Made by a program: the position numbers and the translations under genes. Below are positions 49,749-49,878 of a stretch of DNA of 49,878 bases, piece after piece. Source of the DNA: Bacteroidota bacterium (lineage in GTDB: Bacteria > Bacteroidota > Bacteroidia > Sphingobacteriales > Sphingobacteriaceae). The stretch is from NCBI GenBank assembly GCA_013286985.1, contig JABDEQ010000006.1, forward strand, positions 2,546 through 52,423. Direction: 5' to 3'. The first letter of the stretch is position 1, and each line of letters starts with the position of its first letter. The notes beneath the pieces were generated by a model, which had not been told where the DNA came from, did not search any database, and saw only the letters and a program-made list of their open reading frames with translations.

Positions 49749-49878
49749 TTACAACGGCAACGTAAACCAAAAAGTAGCCCCTTTACCCAGCTCACTATCA
49801 GCACCAATTTTTCCGCCGTGGCGCTTAATAATTTCGGCACTGATATACAGGCCCAGCCCCAGCCCTGATTTCTGAAAT
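49749..49878 (-). CDS. C-terminal end of a sensor histidine kinase, cut by the window
   Basis: Minus-strand reading, partial at its 5' end: [20 protein letters not shown] followed by [22 protein letters not shown] and a TAA at 49749-49751. GLGLGLYI is the G2 box of the HATPase_c domain, and [20 protein letters not shown] is the typical kinase ending. The domains ahead of it, and so the signal sensed, lie outside the window. Confidence 0.9.
   Translation of the reverse strand, partial: FQKSGLGLGLYISAEIIKRHGGKIGADSELGKGATFWFTLPL

Overview
The window looks like chromosomal DNA of a Bacteroidota bacterium, most likely Sphingobacteriaceae and close to Mucilaginibacter or Pedobacter. Reasons: GH97 and GH30 glycosidases, a Tat-exported Gfo/Idh oxidoreductase, a fused YncE/phosphoesterase, few Shine-Dalgarno sequences, and many palindromic intergenic repeats. 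The taxonomic call is inference from gene content. I recognise no rRNA, no CRISPR array and no transposase.

Layout. 1-975: a nuclease-like gene broken by a one-base homopolymer shift, a small unknown gene, a tandem repeat and tRNA-Asn; this may be the end of an island at the tRNA 3' end. 1.2-4.5 kb: a PfkB kinase, a cytochrome b5-like protein, an orphan ECF sigma factor and MurB. 4.7-14.2 kb: an exported coiled-coil protein, then the alpha-2-macroglobulin/PbpC pair. 14.4-18.1 kb: an operon of a DUF336 protein, an aldo/keto reductase and a GH30 glycosidase, divergent from a Crp/Fnr-type regulator. 18.2-24.2 kb: an AT-rich insertion carrying a three-gene candidate conflict system: SIR2-like/TIR protein, nSTAND-type NTPase with coiled coil, membrane segment and propeller-like C-terminus, and a small membrane protein. 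24.5-29.5 kb: YncE/phosphoesterase, aldose epimerase-like protein, methyltransferase, TPR protein. 29.6-31.2 kb: a probable fluoride riboswitch with a terminator ahead of a CLC-F-like exporter. 31.3-37.6 kb: an ABM monooxygenase, a DHA2 efflux pump with a TetR regulator, a CPA1 antiporter, MgtC and DUF2252. 37.6-41.1 kb: Gfo/Idh oxidoreductase and GH97. 41.4-45 kb: LolC/E-like permease, NlpE-like lipoprotein, RbfA, M23 peptidase and an MBL hydrolase. 45.3-48.6 kb: a redoxin-fold protein without its cysteines, OxyR and a divergent KatA. 48.7 kb to the end: an S1/P1 nuclease and the C-terminus of a histidine kinase.

The item most worth following up is the cassette at 18577-24208: two NAD-linked domains in one polypeptide, next to a membrane-anchored STAND-type sensor ATPase and a membrane partner, as expected for an abortive-infection type defence. 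Second is the fluoride riboswitch/CLC-F unit. Third is a set of long, nested palindromes in several intergenic gaps that look like non-autonomous mobile or REP-type elements.
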